64,000 bases of DNA, taken from the NCBI RefSeq assembly GCF_000820765.1, contig NZ_CCYH01000029.1:62001-126000 (forward strand), given 5' to 3'. The DNA comes from Candidatus Soleaferrea massiliensis AP7. Lineage in GTDB: Bacteria > Bacillota > Clostridia > Oscillospirales > Ruminococcaceae. Position 1 is the stretch's first letter; the number at the start of each line of letters is the position of its first letter. Positions 30,553 to 40,436 of the stretch are shown here, one piece after another. A program made the translations under genes and the position numbers. The notes beneath the pieces are model-generated. The model saw only the letters and a list, made by a program, of their open reading frames with translations. It was not told the DNA's origin and searched no databases.

Positions 30553-32018
30553 AATATGATAAATTTCAATATGACAGGATATTTGAGATTATAAAGAACA
30601 AAATCGAATCCGGACTGATGCCGAAAGGTACGGTACTTCCCTCCTATGCCGCCCTTTGCAGGGAATACAAAGTATCCAACAAAACAATACGCCGTGTGGT
30701 GGCCATGCTGTCTGACGCAGGACTCATTGAGACAAAAGAACGACAGCTTTCTGTGGTTATTTTTGAACAAGCGGACCCGGAAAGCGATTCAGCACACAAT
30801 TTGAAAAAGCCAAATATCCCCGTCATGACAGACATCTTAAAAACGGCGGAAATTCTTTACTATCCTTTTATATGCCACGGAATTTCTCTGTGCGACAAGT
30901 TCGATTGGGATATCCCCGAAAAAATTGTTCAGCAATTGAATCCGGAAACACCAAAACTCTTTTGGAAAAACTCTAAACTGATCTGGCGTTTTTTCATCGC
31001 CAGATGCGAAAACGAGCTGAGCCTTCATATCGTTGATGCGCTTGGCTTTCTAGGAGTCGAATATAGGGAAAACAACTTTTGTTCACGCGTCACATATCAG
31101 CAGACACTCATGGATTTTATTCAAAAAAGCAGAATAGCGGCGCCTGAAAGCAGCGTCGTCAAAGATTTTCTTGCGTATATCCACTTTATTACAATTTCAA
31201 GGGAAGATTTTCAATGTTATGTTCCTGCCGATTCGCCCTTTCGCATCGGTGTTCAGGGACTTGATCAGTGGATGAAAACAGCGGAAGAGCGCTATTCCAG
31301 CGTATACCTGGATATTTTGGGGCTTATCTCTATCGGTTATTATCAGCCTGGAGACAAGCTGCCTTCTCACGCCCAGATGCAGAAGCAGTATGGCGTCAGC
31401 GTAAACACGACGACGCAGGCGATTCAATGTCTGCAGAAATGGGGCATTGTAGAGGCAACCCGAGGAAAGGGAATTTTTGTCTCTACGAATATAGAGACGT
31501 TAAACGATATTCATGTGGACCCGAAGTTAATTGCCAGCCATCTCAGAAGATATTTCGAGTGCTTGGAGCTGCTTTCCCTTACCATAGAGGGAGTGGCATA
31601 CCATGTTGCGGCTCATGTTTCTTATGAGCAAATTCAAACATTAATTCAGCGATTAGACGAAGCGAAAAAATACAGCAGTTTATACCAACCGGCGCCTGTT
31701 GTTTTGCTGGAATTTTTAACAGAGCATATTCCATTTGATGCTCTGCAATCGGTCTATAGGATTATACTCAAAAACTATCGAATCGGCCGAAAAATACCTA
31801 AACTAATAAACAAGTCCAACGCATCCGGAAAACTGGAAATCCATCGCAAGTGTGCAGCAGCGGCAAACGTATTGCTCGGCGGGGATCAAAACGCATTTGC
31901 AAAACAAGCCGCGGAGATGTTCCAGTATACCCATCAACTCATCATCGAAGAGTGTAAAAGGCTGGGCTACTGGAAGACGGTTAAGGATATATATGACGGC
32001 TCTCAGTTGTGGAAATAG
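30549..32018 (+). CDS. GntR-type regulator with two winged-helix domains
   Basis: A 489-residue transcription factor. The first GntR wHTH is at residues 1-75 (MPKGTVLPSYAALCREYKVSNKT). A middle region of about 160 residues follows. A second complete GntR wHTH lies at about 240-320 (YQPGDKLPSHAQMQKQYGVS, then RGKGIFV), and about 170 C-terminal helical residues end the protein. GntR proteins normally have one HTH, so an internal duplication is likely. The C-terminal part does not clearly match FCD or UTRA. Its start overlaps the stop of the c-di-GMP gene (ATGA), implying coupled translation and a role in the same signalling system. Confidence 0.85.
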   Translation: MKYDKFQYDRIFEIIKNKIESGLMPKGTVLPSYAALCREYKVSNKTIRRVVAMLSDAGLIETKERQLSVVIFEQADPESDSAHNLKKPNIPVMTDILKTAEILYYPFICHGISLCDKFDWDIPEKIVQQLNPETPKLFWKNSKLIWRFFIARCENELSLHIVDALGFLGVEYRENNFCSRVTYQQTLMDFIQKSRIAAPESSVVKDFLAYIHFITISREDFQCYVPADSPFRIGVQGLDQWMKTAEERYSSVYLDILGLISIGYYQPGDKLPSHAQMQKQYGVSVNTTTQAIQCLQKWGIVEATRGKGIFVSTNIETLNDIHVDPKLIASHLRRYFECLELLSLTIEGVAYHVAAHVSYEQIQTLIQRLDEAKKYSSLYQPAPVVLLEFLTEHIPFDALQSVYRIILKNYRIGRKIPKLINKSNASGKLEIHRKCAAAANVLLGGDQNAFAKQAAEMFQYTHQLIIEECKRLGYWKTVKDIYDGSQLWK

Positions 32019-32096
32019 TATTGATACTACAATTTTAATAAATAAATCGACCGGTACTTGCAGTGCCATTCTATGCCGAGGGGGGCGGGAACCAAA

Positions 32097-34229
32097 ATGA
32101 AAAGAGAAATGAATGGCAAGACAAAAAATGTCGGAGCGGAAATTCTGCCGCGTCTCAGGCAAATAACCATTCTGCTGGCGTTTCTGCTCATCTCCGAGAT
32201 CTTTTTGTTTACCGCTACATATCGTCATTTAAACCAGTCCATTCAAAATGAGCGGATCGACTCCATCGAGCAGATGAGTACCCTCATTTCGGAAAAGCTG
32301 TTTTTGCTGAGACAGCATTATGAGGATAAGGTACGGCAGGCGGCCTGCGTCATCATGAGCAGCCACATCCAGTCGCTGGATCAGGGGCAGGAGCTGCTTA
32401 CGGCCTTTGAGCAGTTATACCTGCTGGCTGAGGACGGCTCCTGTATCTCCTTGACAGGAGAAAAAATCGTACTGTCCGAATCGGAAGAAACCAAGAAACT
32501 TAAAATTTCGGATGAGGTTCGGACGGATTTCTGTACGGTACAGACCAAAGGTGATTTTTGGGTTTTTATGTCCCCGCTTTCCAATGTAACCATAGATAAT
32601 AAAGAGTACTTTGGCGTTATCATGCTGGTGGACTCAAACACCTACGCAGAGATTGCAGCCACTGCCCTGTATGAGAATCAGGGCGCTTCCTATGTGGTGA
32701 ATCAGCTGGGCGTGATCGAGCTGCGGCCAACTGATTCAACCGCCAACGACTATTTTGGCGGATATAACCTGCTCCATACCTTGCGGGAAAAGAAGGTGGA
32801 CGAGCAACAGATCCTTGCGCTGCAGCAGGGACTGGAACAGCAGCATAAAGTGGAATTTATAACAAAAACAGATGGAGAAACCTGGCGTATTCAAAGCTTT
32901 CCGGAAAGTGAGGGCAACAGCATTGTATTGGCAATCCCTGTTTCCATTACAGCCCGAAAAACCTTTGAAGGAATGCAAAATGTTGTCGTTATGATCGTCC
33001 TTACCCTCTCAACCGTGGTGGCCATGGCTGTAGTTTGGATCTACTACTATGTGAAAAAAGGACAGCAAGTCAAGCTGGAGCAAGCAAAAGCCACCTTGAA
33101 GAGCGACTTCATGAACAAGGTCTCCCACGATATCCGCACACCGCTGACCGCCGTGATCGGGCTGAACGATCTGATGCTGCACAATGCGGGCGAACCGGAT
33201 ATCGTGGCCGACTGCGCGCAAAAAGCGAAAAAGTCCGGTGAATATCTCATCTCCATTATCAATGACGTATTGGATATGAGCCGCATCGAAAGCGGAAAGC
33301 TGCGAATTTCCCATGCGGTTTTTGATATGAAGGAGCTGCTGGAGACCGTTATTCAGCTGGAAACCTATCCCTCAGGCGAGAAGGCGCTGAACTTTCGTCT
33401 GGACTGTCCGGACAACTTCCACAGAGGATTCTTGGGAGACGCCGTCCGCATCAAGCAATGTCTCGTCAACTTGATTTCCAACGCCATCAAGTTTACCCCC
33501 GAGCAGGGGGACGTAACCCTTACTTACCGGGAAAACCCGGAAAGCGGCAGGTACACCAGGGCCTGCTTTACCGTCGAGGACACGGGGATCGGCATGAGCG
33601 AAGCGTTTATGCAGCAGATGTTCCATCCCTTTGAGCAGGAACAGTCCTCTCTCACCGCCGCCCATGTGGGCAGCGGTTTGGGGCTTGCGATTGTACACAG
33701 TCTTGTGACCCTGATGAACGGTACCATCCATGCGGAGAGCAAATTGAATCGAGGGAGCAGATTTGTCATAGAGCTTCCTCTGGAGCGAACCGAACTGAGT
33801 GAATCGGACCCGGAAGACGGGCGTACCGATGAACTGCCCGCATATCTGCTTGGCAAGAGGATCCTGTTGGCGGAAGATAACGAAATCAACCGCGAGATTG
33901 TCGCAGATCTTTTGGCCGGACTCGGCTTTGTGGTTGACGGGGCAGCCAACGGCACGGAGGCTGTGGAGCGCTTCAAAACCTCTTCCATGGGATATTATTC
34001 CATTATTTTGATGGACATCCAAATGCCGGTGATGAATGGTCTCGAGGCCGCCGCAGCCATTCGCGGCTCGGCTCACATGGACGCCCCAAGCATCCCCATC
34101 ATCGCCTTATCCGCAAACGCTTTTGAGGAGGATGTGGAAAAATCTCTTGCCCACGGAATGCAGGCCCATATCAGCAAGCCGGTAGATATAGAGATTATCA
34201 AAAAAACATTCATTAAATATATACATTGA
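32097..34229 (+). CDS. Membrane hybrid histidine kinase with extracytoplasmic sensor and receiver
   Basis: A sensor kinase of 710 residues. The ATG at 32097 is chosen over 32058 because a GGGGGGCGGGA site lies just before it. TM1 (about 22-42), an extracellular Cache-like sensor (about 43-295) and TM2 (about 297-320) are followed by HisKA with H343 (SHDIRTPL), HATPase with N-box (NAIKFTP) and G-box (DTGIGM), and a C-terminal receiver with D640 (LMDIQMP). The receiver needs an Hpt partner, and one is encoded at the start of this operon. The next gene, 13 bp on, encodes a solute-binding lipoprotein that may present ligand to this sensor; that link is inferred from position. Confidence 0.92.
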   Translation: MKREMNGKTKNVGAEILPRLRQITILLAFLLISEIFLFTATYRHLNQSIQNERIDSIEQMSTLISEKLFLLRQHYEDKVRQAACVIMSSHIQSLDQGQELLTAFEQLYLLAEDGSCISLTGEKIVLSESEETKKLKISDEVRTDFCTVQTKGDFWVFMSPLSNVTIDNKEYFGVIMLVDSNTYAEIAATALYENQGASYVVNQLGVIELRPTDSTANDYFGGYNLLHTLREKKVDEQQILALQQGLEQQHKVEFITKTDGETWRIQSFPESEGNSIVLAIPVSITARKTFEGMQNVVVMIVLTLSTVVAMAVVWIYYYVKKGQQVKLEQAKATLKSDFMNKVSHDIRTPLTAVIGLNDLMLHNAGEPDIVADCAQKAKKSGEYLISIINDVLDMSRIESGKLRISHAVFDMKELLETVIQLETYPSGEKALNFRLDCPDNFHRGFLGDAVRIKQCLVNLISNAIKFTPEQGDVTLTYRENPESGRYTRACFTVEDTGIGMSEAFMQQMFHPFEQEQSSLTAAHVGSGLGLAIVHSLVTLMNGTIHAESKLNRGSRFVIELPLERTELSESDPEDGRTDELPAYLLGKRILLAEDNEINREIVADLLAGLGFVVDGAANGTEAVERFKTSSMGYYSIILMDIQMPVMNGLEAAAAIRGSAHMDAPSIPIIALSANAFEEDVEKSLAHGMQAHISKPVDIEIIKKTFIKYIH

Positions 34230-34242
34230 GGAGGAGGTCCAT

Positions 34243-36108
34243 GTGAAGAAACAGAAACTGTTGATCTTATTTTTGGCAGGCGCCATGCTGTTGGGAATGG
34301 CCGGCTGCGCCGATGCGCCGCACAAAATCCAGACGTCGGCGTTGTTCTGCGCGGACAATGAGATTTTGACCTATGAGCCGGTGAATTTTGATAAAACGGT
34401 TATCACCATTGGTACATACGCGCCCTGCAGCGCGAAGCCGGTGGAGCTTGCCATCGAAACGGAATTTCCTGACGTCGACATCGTTGTTCTGGATCAGGCC
34501 AGCATTCCCGACATCCAGAAGCATGTGAAAAATCCCCAGATACAGGGGGATTTGGAGGATATTATTTTTACAGGCGCTATAAAAGATGTAGAAATAAACA
34601 GCAATATTTTTTACGATCTGTCAGCGGAGGATTTCACCTCCCGGTACAATCGATCCACACTGAACGACTTGAGCTCCGATGGGAAGCTCTACCAGCTTCC
34701 TATTAACAGCTCGGTCCAGGGAATCTTTTACAATAAAGATCTATTTGAGGCTCATGGATGGGAAATTCCGGAAACGATCGATGCATTTTACGCCCTGTGC
34801 GATGAAATTTCCGCCGAAGGCATCCGCCCCTTCGTGCCCTGCTTTAAGTATTCCATGGATGGGGTCGGACTGGGGTTCAGCAACCGCACCGTCTTTTCCT
34901 CCGAGGAAAAACGGGAGCAGTATGACCTGTTTTGTAACGGTCAAGCCTCCTGTAAGGGCGTGCTGGAGCCGTATTTTGCGGCACACAAAAAACTCTATGA
35001 CCGCGGGATCGTTGTGGAGGAGGACTTCTCTTCCAGCTTGACGAAAAACCGCCATGCCCTTTACGCAGGCGAGATCGCCATGCTGCCGGAACAATTAACC
35101 ATGTTTTCCCTGTATGAGGACGAACAGCCGGCGTGTGAAATCGGCTTTTTCGGCTACCCAACCGACACCCCCGGGGAACGCTGGATGCAGATGTCTCCTG
35201 GGCGCAGTATGGCGCTGTCAAAAGCGTCCATGGAGGACGCCGATAAAAAACAGATACTGCTGGATATCTTTGCGTTTCTCAGCACTGACAAAGGTCAGGA
35301 GGCTTTGCTGGAGGTCTTTTCGGGGCTGAGCAGCGTAAAATCCGTTCAGGCAAATTTGAATGAAGCGTATTGGGATATACAAAATTGTATTGAGAATGGG
35401 CAAATCTTTTTCGCAGACAGAATTGGGAATGATCTTCATAACCAAACAATGAAAGAATATTTAGCAGACAATCTGACAATGGAACAGGTCATTGCCGAAA
35501 CGGACGCCATGTATGAAAAAATCTCAGCTGCTCAGAAGCCGGAGGAGTCCATCGGAACGGCTGCGGAGGAATTTACGATTCTGGAAACCAGCAGCTTTAT
35601 CGCCGACGCCATGCGTTCCGCCACCGGGGCGGAGATCGCTCTCATTCCCCACTGCACTTATTACAAAGGGAATTTTGCAAAATTCTATGAAGGCGGGGTG
35701 ACCATGCTGTACCGCTTCTACCTGCGTGGCTTGGACACCGAAGACTACCTGACCACCTATGAGATCACCGGTGCAGATTTAAAGGCTCTCATGGAGCATC
35801 CTATTATCAACGGTGAGGAGATCAACGCCATGTACGCGTTTTCCGGCCTTGCCATGGAATATGCTCCCTGGCGGGACAAGAATGAAAATGTCATCAAGCT
35901 GTCCTTGGCCGATGGCAGTGAGATCGAAGACGGCAAGGTTTATACCGTGGCCGCCTGGGAGACCTCCATTGACGAATCGTACATTGTTTCCACCGTGAAC
36001 GTCCATAGTGAGGCCGGCAGTAATATTGATCTGGTTTCTGCTGCCGTTAGACAGGCAGGGACCATCTCTCCGGCAAAGGATCATCGGCTTACACTGCGAT
36101 GGGATTAA
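34243..36108 (+). CDS. Lipoprotein fusing solute-binding protein fold to 5'-nucleotidase C-terminal domain
   Basis: A 621-residue exported lipoprotein. The start is GTG at 34243 with GAGGAGG upstream; the ATG two bases before is followed directly by a stop. A signal peptide with lipobox MAGC places Cys near 21. Residues about 45-430 resemble an ABC sugar-binding protein (family 1 type: YNKDLFEAHGWEIPET, MSPGRSMALSK). Residues about 445-620 resemble the 5'-nucleotidase C-terminal domain (SFIADAMRSATGAEIALI, TYEITGADLKALMEHP, KVYTVAAWE), without the metallophosphoesterase catalytic domain. It therefore probably binds a ligand, perhaps a nucleoside or sugar, rather than hydrolysing it. No transporter permease is nearby. 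Its place between two hybrid kinases suggests a sensory role. Confidence 0.82.
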   Translation: MKKQKLLILFLAGAMLLGMAGCADAPHKIQTSALFCADNEILTYEPVNFDKTVITIGTYAPCSAKPVELAIETEFPDVDIVVLDQASIPDIQKHVKNPQIQGDLEDIIFTGAIKDVEINSNIFYDLSAEDFTSRYNRSTLNDLSSDGKLYQLPINSSVQGIFYNKDLFEAHGWEIPETIDAFYALCDEISAEGIRPFVPCFKYSMDGVGLGFSNRTVFSSEEKREQYDLFCNGQASCKGVLEPYFAAHKKLYDRGIVVEEDFSSSLTKNRHALYAGEIAMLPEQLTMFSLYEDEQPACEIGFFGYPTDTPGERWMQMSPGRSMALSKASMEDADKKQILLDIFAFLSTDKGQEALLEVFSGLSSVKSVQANLNEAYWDIQNCIENGQIFFADRIGNDLHNQTMKEYLADNLTMEQVIAETDAMYEKISAAQKPEESIGTAAEEFTILETSSFIADAMRSATGAEIALIPHCTYYKGNFAKFYEGGVTMLYRFYLRGLDTEDYLTTYEITGADLKALMEHPIINGEEINAMYAFSGLAMEYAPWRDKNENVIKLSLADGSEIEDGKVYTVAAWETSIDESYIVSTVNVHSEAGSNIDLVSAAVRQAGTISPAKDHRLTLRWD

Positions 36109-36185
36109 AGTCAAGAGCAGGCACAGGTCAATATCTCACAGAAACAACATGTTTTTGCGAGACAACTATTTGAGTAGGAGTCTAT

Positions 36186-38996
36186 ATGAAACATTCTATA
36201 AATCAGTCAAAAAAACATAGTATGAAAGTTTTTACTGTGGTGGTATTGCTTGCTATTCTGCTTTCAAGTGCCGTTTCGGTTTCCGCCGCGGAAGAACAGC
36301 CTATCCGGCTTCGTATCCCATTTCCGGAAGCGGAAGGCTTTACTATGACCGACGAAAACGGGAAACGCTACGGTCTGGTGGTAGATTATCTGTATGAAAT
36401 CGCAAAATACACCGGTTGGTCCTACGAATTCATTGATACCGACGCCAACGACATGACGGGGGAGTTTATTGCCGGTAAATATGACCTTATGGGCGGCACA
36501 TACTATTCAGAGACTTTTGAAAAATACTTTGCCTACCCGGATTACAGCTGCGGCAATACCAAAGCGGTACTGCTGGCCCGCCAGGATAATGAAGACATTA
36601 AAGGTTATGATTTAAGGGATTTGAATGGAAAAACCATAGGCGTTGTGGCACGGGCAACCGATAATGTGCGCCGGCTGGAGGAGTACCTCTCTGTCAATGG
36701 CCTGGACTACACACTCAAACCATATACCTCCGAAGAAGTAGCCGCCAATCAAATCAACCTGGATTTGGAAACCGGGAAAATCGACCTGAAACTTGGAAAT
36801 GCGACGGATGATACAGGTGAGTTTCGTGCGGTAGCGTACTTCGATGCACAGCCTCATTATCTGGTTGCGCAGCCGGACAACAAGGAACTGCTTGACCAGC
36901 TGAATTGGGCAATGGAGCGTATTCTGTTATCGGATCCCCACTTTTCGGAAGAAGTATATAATCGATATTTTGATGATACAGGTGTGGAAAACCTGCTGCT
37001 CACCGAGGAAGAAAAAGCCTATATTGAACAGAAGGGCACAGTGACTGTGGCGGTCCCCGATTATTTTCATCCGCTTTATTGTATTGGTTACGAAGATGGT
37101 GACCATGTTGGCCTGGTTCCGGAACTGCTGAAAAAAATAACCGTGCGATATGGGATTGAGTTTTCCTACATATTGACAGACTCCTATGCCCATGCTCAAC
37201 AACTCGTTCTCGAAGGCAAAGCCGATATGGCCGGCATTTTTTTTGATGATGCCGCGGATGCCATGCGGGAGGAATTGGCGCAAACCAAGCCCTATGCCGC
37301 ATTAAATGACTTAATTGTACGCAACCGAGCTGTGACCTATCCGGAGGACGGATTAACCTGCGGCCTTTTAGAAGGCCGTCAACTGCCCTCGTATGTAAAA
37401 GCAAGCGAAGTAACGTATTTTAAGACCATTGAAGAAGTTTTGTCTGCGGTGAATACCGGTAAGGTGGATTTTGCCTGCGGGCTTTCTGCACGGGTGGAAC
37501 AGATGATGCAGGACAACATTTATACCAACGTGGTTCCCGTTACCTTATCAGCAAACCGCATGAGCATCAGCTTTGCTATGCCCATGCCCGCAAATCCTGA
37601 GCTGCTGTCCATCATTAACAAAGGTATTAACAGCTTATCCGATGATGACAGGAATTCTCTTTTAGATCATAATCTGGTCTCTATCGGAGACGTTAAGATA
37701 TCACTGAAAAATTTTATGGAGACCAATCCCATTTTATCAATCGTCGTTATATCAACTTTTTTACTGCTCGTCACAATGGTGATTATTATAATATCCAATA
37801 TGCGTGTAAAGAATGCCAATATGCAAAAAAACATTGCAAAAGCAGAGGCGGATAACAAAGCAAAAAGTGCATTTCTTTCCCGAATGAGCCACGAAATCCG
37901 TACGCCGATGAACGCCATCGTTGGGACGACCGCCCTCATCGCAATGAAAGATGATGTCCCCGAAAGCATAAAAGGAAATTTGGCAAAGCTGAACGCAACT
38001 TCACAGTATTTATTGGGGCTGATCAATGATATTTTAGATATGAGCCGAATTGATAACGGTATGCTTTCAATTGCAGATGAAGACTTCTCCTTACAGCAAC
38101 TGCTTGATGAACTTTGCAGCATGATGCAAACGCAGGCACAGGCGCGGGAAATAGCGCTTTGCTGTGAAACAAATTTCAAGCATTCTGATTTAAAAGGTGA
38201 TGCGATCCGATTAAAGCAAGTTTTGATGAACCTGGTTTCAAATGCCATAAAATTTACTCCGCCGGGAGGAACCGTACATCTGACTGTGGAAGAAACCACA
38301 GCCTCTGACCAGCAAGCCGCCTATTTGTTTAAGGTCTCCGATACCGGCATCGGCATCAAAGCCGAGGATTTAGATCGCATTTTTGAATCCTTCGAACAGG
38401 CTGGAGCCAATCAAATGCGCAGCCAAGGGACTGGGCTGGGCTTACCGATCAGCCGGAACATTGTACAACTCATGGGCGGCACTTTGAAGGTGAAAAGCAA
38501 GATAAATGTGGGCAGCGAATTTTTCTTTTCCATTCCTCTTTCCTTTGGGAAACCCATAGAATTCAAAACACCGCATGCGCCTTCTGTCCATTTTGAAAAT
38601 GTACGGATTCTGCTGGCCGAAGATAACCCAATAAATGCAGAAATCGCTATGGAAATTTTGGCCTTAAAAGGAATGCAGATAGAGCTTGCCGAGGATGGAG
38701 TAAAGGCAGTCAATTGCTTTGAGCAAAGTACCACCGGCTATTATGATCTTATTTTAATGGATATGAGGATGCCTAACATGGGAGGTTTAGAAGCAACAAA
38801 GGCTATTCGAGCTTCAGCCCATTCCGATGCAGTAAAAATCCCCATTATCGCCCTAACCGCCAACTGTTTCCAGGAAGATCGAGATATGGCAAGAGATGCG
38901 GGTATGGATGATTTCCTTACAAAGCCATTGGAGATTGACCTGCTCTATGCTGTACTTCAGAAGTGGCTATCAAATAAAAACGAAAAATCCAAGTAA
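36186..38996 (+). CDS. BvgS-like hybrid histidine kinase with two periplasmic-binding-protein domains
   Basis: A sensor kinase of 936 residues. A signal/TM segment lies at about 14-35, then two SBP family-3 (amino-acid-binding-type) domains in tandem (about 38-270 and 280-500), TM2 (about 515-537), HisKA with H568 (MSHEIRTPMN), HATPase (NAIKFTPPGG, SDTGIGI) and a receiver with D859 (LMDMRMP). There is no internal Hpt domain, unlike BvgS, so the free Hpt at 28107 is the natural partner. TAGGAG precedes the ATG. It is last in the operon and is followed by a terminator-like hairpin. The ligand is unknown; SBP-3 domains typically bind amino acids or small polar molecules. Confidence 0.92.
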   Translation: MKHSINQSKKHSMKVFTVVVLLAILLSSAVSVSAAEEQPIRLRIPFPEAEGFTMTDENGKRYGLVVDYLYEIAKYTGWSYEFIDTDANDMTGEFIAGKYDLMGGTYYSETFEKYFAYPDYSCGNTKAVLLARQDNEDIKGYDLRDLNGKTIGVVARATDNVRRLEEYLSVNGLDYTLKPYTSEEVAANQINLDLETGKIDLKLGNATDDTGEFRAVAYFDAQPHYLVAQPDNKELLDQLNWAMERILLSDPHFSEEVYNRYFDDTGVENLLLTEEEKAYIEQKGTVTVAVPDYFHPLYCIGYEDGDHVGLVPELLKKITVRYGIEFSYILTDSYAHAQQLVLEGKADMAGIFFDDAADAMREELAQTKPYAALNDLIVRNRAVTYPEDGLTCGLLEGRQLPSYVKASEVTYFKTIEEVLSAVNTGKVDFACGLSARVEQMMQDNIYTNVVPVTLSANRMSISFAMPMPANPELLSIINKGINSLSDDDRNSLLDHNLVSIGDVKISLKNFMETNPILSIVVISTFLLLVTMVIIIISNMRVKNANMQKNIAKAEADNKAKSAFLSRMSHEIRTPMNAIVGTTALIAMKDDVPESIKGNLAKLNATSQYLLGLINDILDMSRIDNGMLSIADEDFSLQQLLDELCSMMQTQAQAREIALCCETNFKHSDLKGDAIRLKQVLMNLVSNAIKFTPPGGTVHLTVEETTASDQQAAYLFKVSDTGIGIKAEDLDRIFESFEQAGANQMRSQGTGLGLPISRNIVQLMGGTLKVKSKINVGSEFFFSIPLSFGKPIEFKTPHAPSVHFENVRILLAEDNPINAEIAMEILALKGMQIELAEDGVKAVNCFEQSTTGYYDLILMDMRMPNMGGLEATKAIRASAHSDAVKIPIIALTANCFQEDRDMARDAGMDDFLTKPLEIDLLYAVLQKWLSNKNEKSK

Positions 38997-39230
38997 GTAT
39001 TACATATCCCGAAAGATATATAAAGATAAATAAGTTGGATATCAAAAAGTTTTCAGAATCTGGTGGCTAATCATGAGAATAAGAGATTGATCGTTTAAGT
39101 TATGATCGTTGTATAAGCATTCGTTACTGTTTTTTCAGTGCTCATTGTCAAAAATCCCCGATTATACTTGACATAGTTTTCATATAATAACTTAATAGAT
39201 TTTTGATTATCTCTTTATAACTTCTCAAAT

Positions 39231-39270
39231 GCTGGGAAAGCCCGTAACTCCGTGCTTTCCCGGCTTTCTT
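39231..39270 (+). terminator. Probable terminator of the phosphorelay operon
   Basis: Stem CTGGGAAAGC / GCTTTCCCGG with a 12-nt loop is followed by TTTCTTTAT. It lies about 240 bp past the last operon gene. Confidence 0.6.
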
Positions 39271-39336
39271 TATATTGGAAGGACCTCACATATCCTCATA
39301 ACCGCTCACGTCTTTGCTATCAGAAAAAAGAGGAAA

Positions 39337-39383
39337 CCGCACCGAACTGTGCTGTCATAACATAACGGTACAGTTCGGTGCGG
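39337..39383. repeat. Inverted repeat, 14-bp arms
   Basis: CCGCACCGAACTGT and its perfect complement are separated by 19 bp. There is no clear T tract, so it may be an operator, a recombination site or a transposon end rather than a terminator. Confidence 0.55.
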
Positions 39384-39948
39384 CTGTCCCTGTTCTATAT
39401 CAAAATTTATTCCCGCCGTATTTGCCACGCAGCCCCGGCGATGCGCCGAAATCGGCGCAGGGGATATTGCAGGCCGCCCCTGGCAGGGCTGTCATAACTC
39501 CACAGCGCCGTATCTAACGTGCGCCGCAGAGTTCCCCCCAAGTCATTAGGAGACCGTGAGGAAGTTTCATTATCCCCCGCACTGTCGTCGCGCCCGATGT
39601 GCCTCACCGGGTCTAAGGCTTGCGTAGATCGCTCAGACAGCTCGTCCTTCACCTCCTTGGGACTGTCGTCATGGCGCCGCGCCTTATACCGCTATCACGC
39701 GGGTTTTGTGCCTGCAACACCGTATATTCAGTTGTCATGGTTCAGGGAAGCATGTCCTTCACCCTTCACGTTTTTGCAGGTGGTTTCGCACCCTGTTTTA
39801 CCTTATTTTTAGAAGTTTTTTCTGGCCTTGATGCTCTATCAAGTAATAAGGTGGAATGTTACATTTGATACTATTTACGCCATTCTGTACAAGACGAGGA
39901 GTGGCATGGAAAGGGACAAGCAATACAGGAAAGTAAGAATATTCAGCA

Positions 39949-39988
39949 AAGCGCCACAGCTCTTAGTTATAGAGCTGTGGCGCTTTTT
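39949..39988 (+). terminator. Rho-independent terminator
   Basis: Stem AGCGCCACAGCTC and its complement with a 9-nt loop is followed by six T. No intact gene precedes it, so it probably belonged to a lost gene. Confidence 0.7.
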
Positions 39989-40138
39989 TCATCCACAAAA
40001 TGATTTCCAAAGTCTACCGATCCATCAAAAACCAGAAAACGGCTTTTAAGCAACAGAGTTTCCGGTTTGTTTCGGTGCCGATCCCCTCTGCATCCGCTTC
40101 GATTGTGTGAACCAAAAATTGAAGCGGAGGAAAGGAAA

Positions 40139-40330
40139 ATGTTTGATAAGAGAAGTGATTATGCGCAAAACAAGCGCGAGAAAGACTCCATAGTCTGCAT
40201 AAGTGTAACCGGCCCGGTTCTATTGACCCGTGCTGCGTTTGCCAGTGAGGACGAGTTCATAAAATGGAAAGACTGGTCCGATAGTGATTACCATGCCGTT
40301 GAAAAGATGGGGCGAGACGGGCCACAATAG
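40139..40330 (+). pseudogene. N-terminal fragment of a mobile-element-type small regulatory protein
   Basis: 63 codons start at ATG 40139, preceded by GCGGAGGAAAGG. The sequence (RSDYAQNKREKDSIVC, FASEDEFIKWKDWSDSDYH) resembles the N-terminus of small sigma-like/HTH proteins common in clostridial conjugative elements, recalled from their typical pattern. Those proteins are longer; here the frame ends at TAG shortly after the conserved SDxDYH. It is read as a truncated remnant and not as a working gene. It is one of several decayed pieces between 39.3 and 40.8 kb. Confidence 0.45.
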
Positions 40331-40436
40331 AATAGGCCCGTGTTTTTAGGGGATTCAGCTCACAGAAGCGGCGCAAAAGTATAGACACGGGCTAGACATT
40401 CCTCGGTTTCAAAGGGCTTTGAGATAGTCGTCAGCC

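Larger units (their letters stand above)
38997..40138. other. Gene-poor region with decayed DNA and hairpins
   Basis: About 1.1 kb without a supported gene. It starts AT-rich and turns GC-rich at about 39410-39700, where a minus-strand ORF (39407-39649) has a fair AGGAGG site and a GTG start but no recognisable family. Three hairpins are listed separately. The mixture of composition and fragments suggests decayed mobile DNA. Confidence 0.5.

Noticed and set aside
39407-39649. Minus-strand ORF with AGGAGG and GTG start
   Set aside because: Lies in decayed DNA, matches no family I know and has low-complexity Arg-rich composition. Not supported strongly enough to call.
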